From positions 1 to 7,463 of the forward strand of contig JAAZCB010000315.1 of NCBI GenBank assembly GCA_012513545.1: 7,463 nucleotides of DNA, read 5' to 3'. The notes under the pieces were generated by a model. The model made no database searches and was not told where the DNA came from. It saw nothing but the letters and a program-made list of their open reading frames with translations. The position numbers were made by a program, and so were the translations under genes. Each line of letters begins with the position of its first letter. Positions within the stretch are counted from its first letter, which is position 1. Positions 6,244-7,463 of this stretch are shown here, piece by piece. Source of the stretch: Clostridiaceae bacterium. GTDB lineage: Bacteria; Bacillota_A; Clostridia; Acetivibrionales; Acetivibrionaceae.

Positions 6244-6261
6244 GGGAGGAGGCGGCTTAAA

Positions 6262-6606
6262 TTGATCAATAAAGTTCATGTAAGAAGGGGAGATACCGTA
6301 ATTGTATTAAACGGTAAGGACGCTGATAAAAAAGGAAGAGTATTGGAAGTTATTCCCGACAAAAGTATGGTACTGATTGAGGGAATAAATATGAGAACCA
6401 AGCATAAGAAGCCCAGATCTCAGATGCAACAGGGCGGTATAATTCATCAGGAGTCTCCGATTCACAGTTCAAAAGTAATGTTGGTTTGCCCCAGGTGTGG
6501 AGAGCCAACAAGAGTAGGCAAAAAAGTGTATGAAACCGGAGAAAAGGACAGACAGTGTAAAAAGTGCGGAGAAATAATTGACAGTATAAAGTCAGTAAAG
6601 AAGTGA
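6262..6606 (+). CDS. rplX: 50S ribosomal protein L24 (zinc-ribbon-type, four cysteines)
   Basis: L24 starts 50S assembly by binding the 5' part of 23S rRNA and ends up at the tunnel exit. The KOW domain is at about 3-36 (VRRGDTVIVLNGKDADKKGRVLEV), followed by MRTKHKKPRSQMQQGGIIHQESPIHSS. The product has 114 residues against ~103 in B. subtilis. It contains two CxxC pairs, Cys76/Cys79 (CPRCG) and Cys99/Cys102 (CKKCG), that should bind one zinc ion. Such four-cysteine L24s are known in other bacteria, while B. subtilis and E. coli have lost the cysteines. Translation begins at TTG 6262 after the purine-rich GGGAGGAGG (6244-6252); no ATG is suitably placed. Confidence 0.96.
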   Translation: MINKVHVRRGDTVIVLNGKDADKKGRVLEVIPDKSMVLIEGINMRTKHKKPRSQMQQGGIIHQESPIHSSKVMLVCPRCGEPTRVGKKVYETGEKDRQCKKCGEIIDSIKSVKK

Positions 6607-6638
6607 CATAAGGATTTTTCACGAAAGGAGGTTTATGA

Positions 6639-7181
6639 ATGTCAAGATTAAAGGATAAGTATATAAATGAAGTTATACCGGCATTACAGTCTAAATTTAA
6701 TTACAAGAGTCCGATGCAAATGCCGAAGCTTGAAAAAATAGTTCTAAACATGGGAGTTGGCGATGTTAAGGAAAACGCAAAGGCTCTTGATGCTGCTGTT
6801 AATGACATGACAATTATTGCCGGACAAAAACCAGTTGTAACAAAAGCAAAGAAGTCAGTTGCGGCTCTCAAACTTAGAGAAGGTATGAATATAGGATGCA
6901 AGGTAACCTTAAGAGGAGAGAGAATGTATGAGTTTGCAGATAAACTTATAAACGTATCTCTTCCAAGAGTAAGAGACTTTAGAGGTGTACCGGTAAATTC
7001 ATTTGACGGTAGAGGAAATTATTCTTTGGGTGTTAAAGAGCAGCTTATTTTCCCTGAGATCGACTATGATAAAATTGAAAAGATAAGAGGAATGGATATT
7101 ACGTTCGTAACAACGGCAAAGACCGATGAAGAAGCAAAAGAGCTCTTAAAGCTCATGGGCATGCCGTTCAGTCAAAGTTAA
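6639..7181 (+). CDS. rplE: 50S ribosomal protein L5
   Basis: L5 carries 5S rRNA into the central protuberance and touches P-site tRNA. Its RNA partner is the gene at the start of this window. The 180 residues match the ~179 usual. Recognisable are [15 protein letters not shown] at the start, [12 protein letters not shown] (31-42), [15 protein letters not shown] (61-75), [13 protein letters not shown] and the signature [34 protein letters not shown] (108-141, in two blocks). AAAGGAGGT (6624-6632) precedes the ATG at 6639; the ATG at 6635 is in another frame and stops after seven codons. Confidence 0.98.
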   Translation: MSRLKDKYINEVIPALQSKFNYKSPMQMPKLEKIVLNMGVGDVKENAKALDAAVNDMTIIAGQKPVVTKAKKSVAALKLREGMNIGCKVTLRGERMYEFADKLINVSLPRVRDFRGVPVNSFDGRGNYSLGVKEQLIFPEIDYDKIEKIRGMDITFVTTAKTDEEAKELLKLMGMPFSQS

Positions 7182-7195
7182 AAGGAGGGATATGA

Positions 7196-7381
7196 GTGGC
7201 AAAAAAGTCTATGGTACTAAAGCAGCAAAGAACGCCTAAGTTTAAAACAAGAGCTTATAATAGATGTAAATTATGCGGAAGGCCGCATGCTTATTTAAGA
7301 AAATTCGGCATATGCCGTTTATGCTTCAGGGTATTGGCATATAAAGGACAAATACCCGGCGTTAGAAAAGCAAGTTGGTAG
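7196..7381 (+). CDS. rpsN: 30S ribosomal protein S14, zinc-binding type Z
   Basis: S14 is in the 30S head near S3, S10 and S19. This is the short, 61-residue zinc form, with Cys24, Cys27, Cys40 and Cys43 in the pattern CxxC-12 residues-CxxC ([20 protein letters not shown]). It ends with the family tail [11 protein letters not shown]. The start is GTG 7196, preceded by AAAGGAGGG (7181-7189). An ATG at 7192 is out of frame and stops after 15 codons. Some Firmicutes carry a second cysteine-free S14 elsewhere for zinc shortage; none is seen here. Gene spacing to rplE is only 14 nt. Confidence 0.98.
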   Translation: MAKKSMVLKQQRTPKFKTRAYNRCKLCGRPHAYLRKFGICRLCFRVLAYKGQIPGVRKASW

Positions 7382-7407
7382 TCATCTTATGAAAGGAGGT
7401 TAAACAT

Positions 7408-7463
7408 ATGCAGGCAACTGATATAATCGCAGATATGTTGACCAGGATAAGAAATGCTAGTTC
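7408..7463 (+). CDS. rpsH: 30S ribosomal protein S8, N-terminal fragment (runs off window)
   Basis: The last 56 bases encode MQATDIIADMLTRIRNAS, which matches the S8 start (DxIADMLTRIRNA). The ATG at 7408 follows AAAGGAGGT (7392-7400) with seven bases between. S8 binds helix 21 of 16S rRNA and in E. coli represses the spc operon. The gene position after rpsN is the conserved one. The rest lies outside the window, so nothing can be said of its integrity. Confidence 0.95.
   Translation, partial: MQATDIIADMLTRIRNAS

Noticed and set aside
6350..6622. Antisense frame of 90 codons across rplX
   Set aside because: It is the complement of a clearly conserved gene and has no recognisable product or expression signals. 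The other antisense frames (578-778, 2074-2271, 2302-2499, 4214-4396, 6701-6901) fail for the same reason.
1..7463. Mobile element, CRISPR array, defence or toxin-antitoxin genes
   Set aside because: Apart from the leader, the window is filled by conserved ribosomal genes in standard order; no transposase, spaced repeats or foreign-looking gene was seen.

Overview
This window is the 3' end of a ribosomal RNA operon followed by the S10-spc ribosomal-protein operon of a Gram-positive bacterium. All genes are on the + strand. The moderately AT-rich bases, near-uniform AAAGGAGG ribosome-binding sites, several TTG starts, the four-cysteine short S14 and the r-protein sequences all point to Clostridia. 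The L2, L22 and L23 sequences look most like the cellulolytic group (Ruminiclostridium/Acetivibrio relatives). That last placement comes from recall and is only moderately sure.

Layout. Bases 1-82 are the 3' two-thirds of a 5S rRNA gene, closed by a perfect 12-bp terminator hairpin (92-121). Bases 122-473 hold no convincing gene. They contain an A-tract-rich sigma-A promoter (TTGCAA-17 bp-TAAAAT, 166-194) and a roughly 270-nt leader. The leader folds into a three-way-junction-like domain (205-297), a second stem (298-345) and an intrinsic terminator (347-394). An alternative 8-bp pairing (280-287 with 346-354) would act as antiterminator. From 474 on come rpsJ, rplC, rplD, rplW, rplB, rpsS, rplV, rpsC, rplP, rpmC, rpsQ, rplN, rplX, rplE, rpsN and the first 18 codons of rpsH, in the order conserved across bacteria. 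Gaps are 14-78 nt, and two junctions overlap (rplD/rplW and rpsC/rplP by 1 nt, rplP/rpmC by 11 nt). No internal strong promoter or terminator was seen, so the genes are probably one transcription unit running past the window end.

The products build both subunits: the peptidyl-transferase/tunnel proteins L2, L3, L4, L16 and L22, the tunnel-exit rim L22, L23, L24 and L29, the 5S partner L5, the bridge protein L14, and the 30S proteins S3, S8, S10, S14, S17 and S19. S10 is also NusE.

The coding part is ordinary housekeeping sequence. What stands out is the attenuator-like leader, the placement of S10 right behind an rRNA operon rather than behind fusA-tuf, an L22 N-terminal extension of about 50 residues, an L23 C-terminal extension of about 20 residues, a four-cysteine L24, and three TTG starts. 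I found no defence system, mobile element or CRISPR array.
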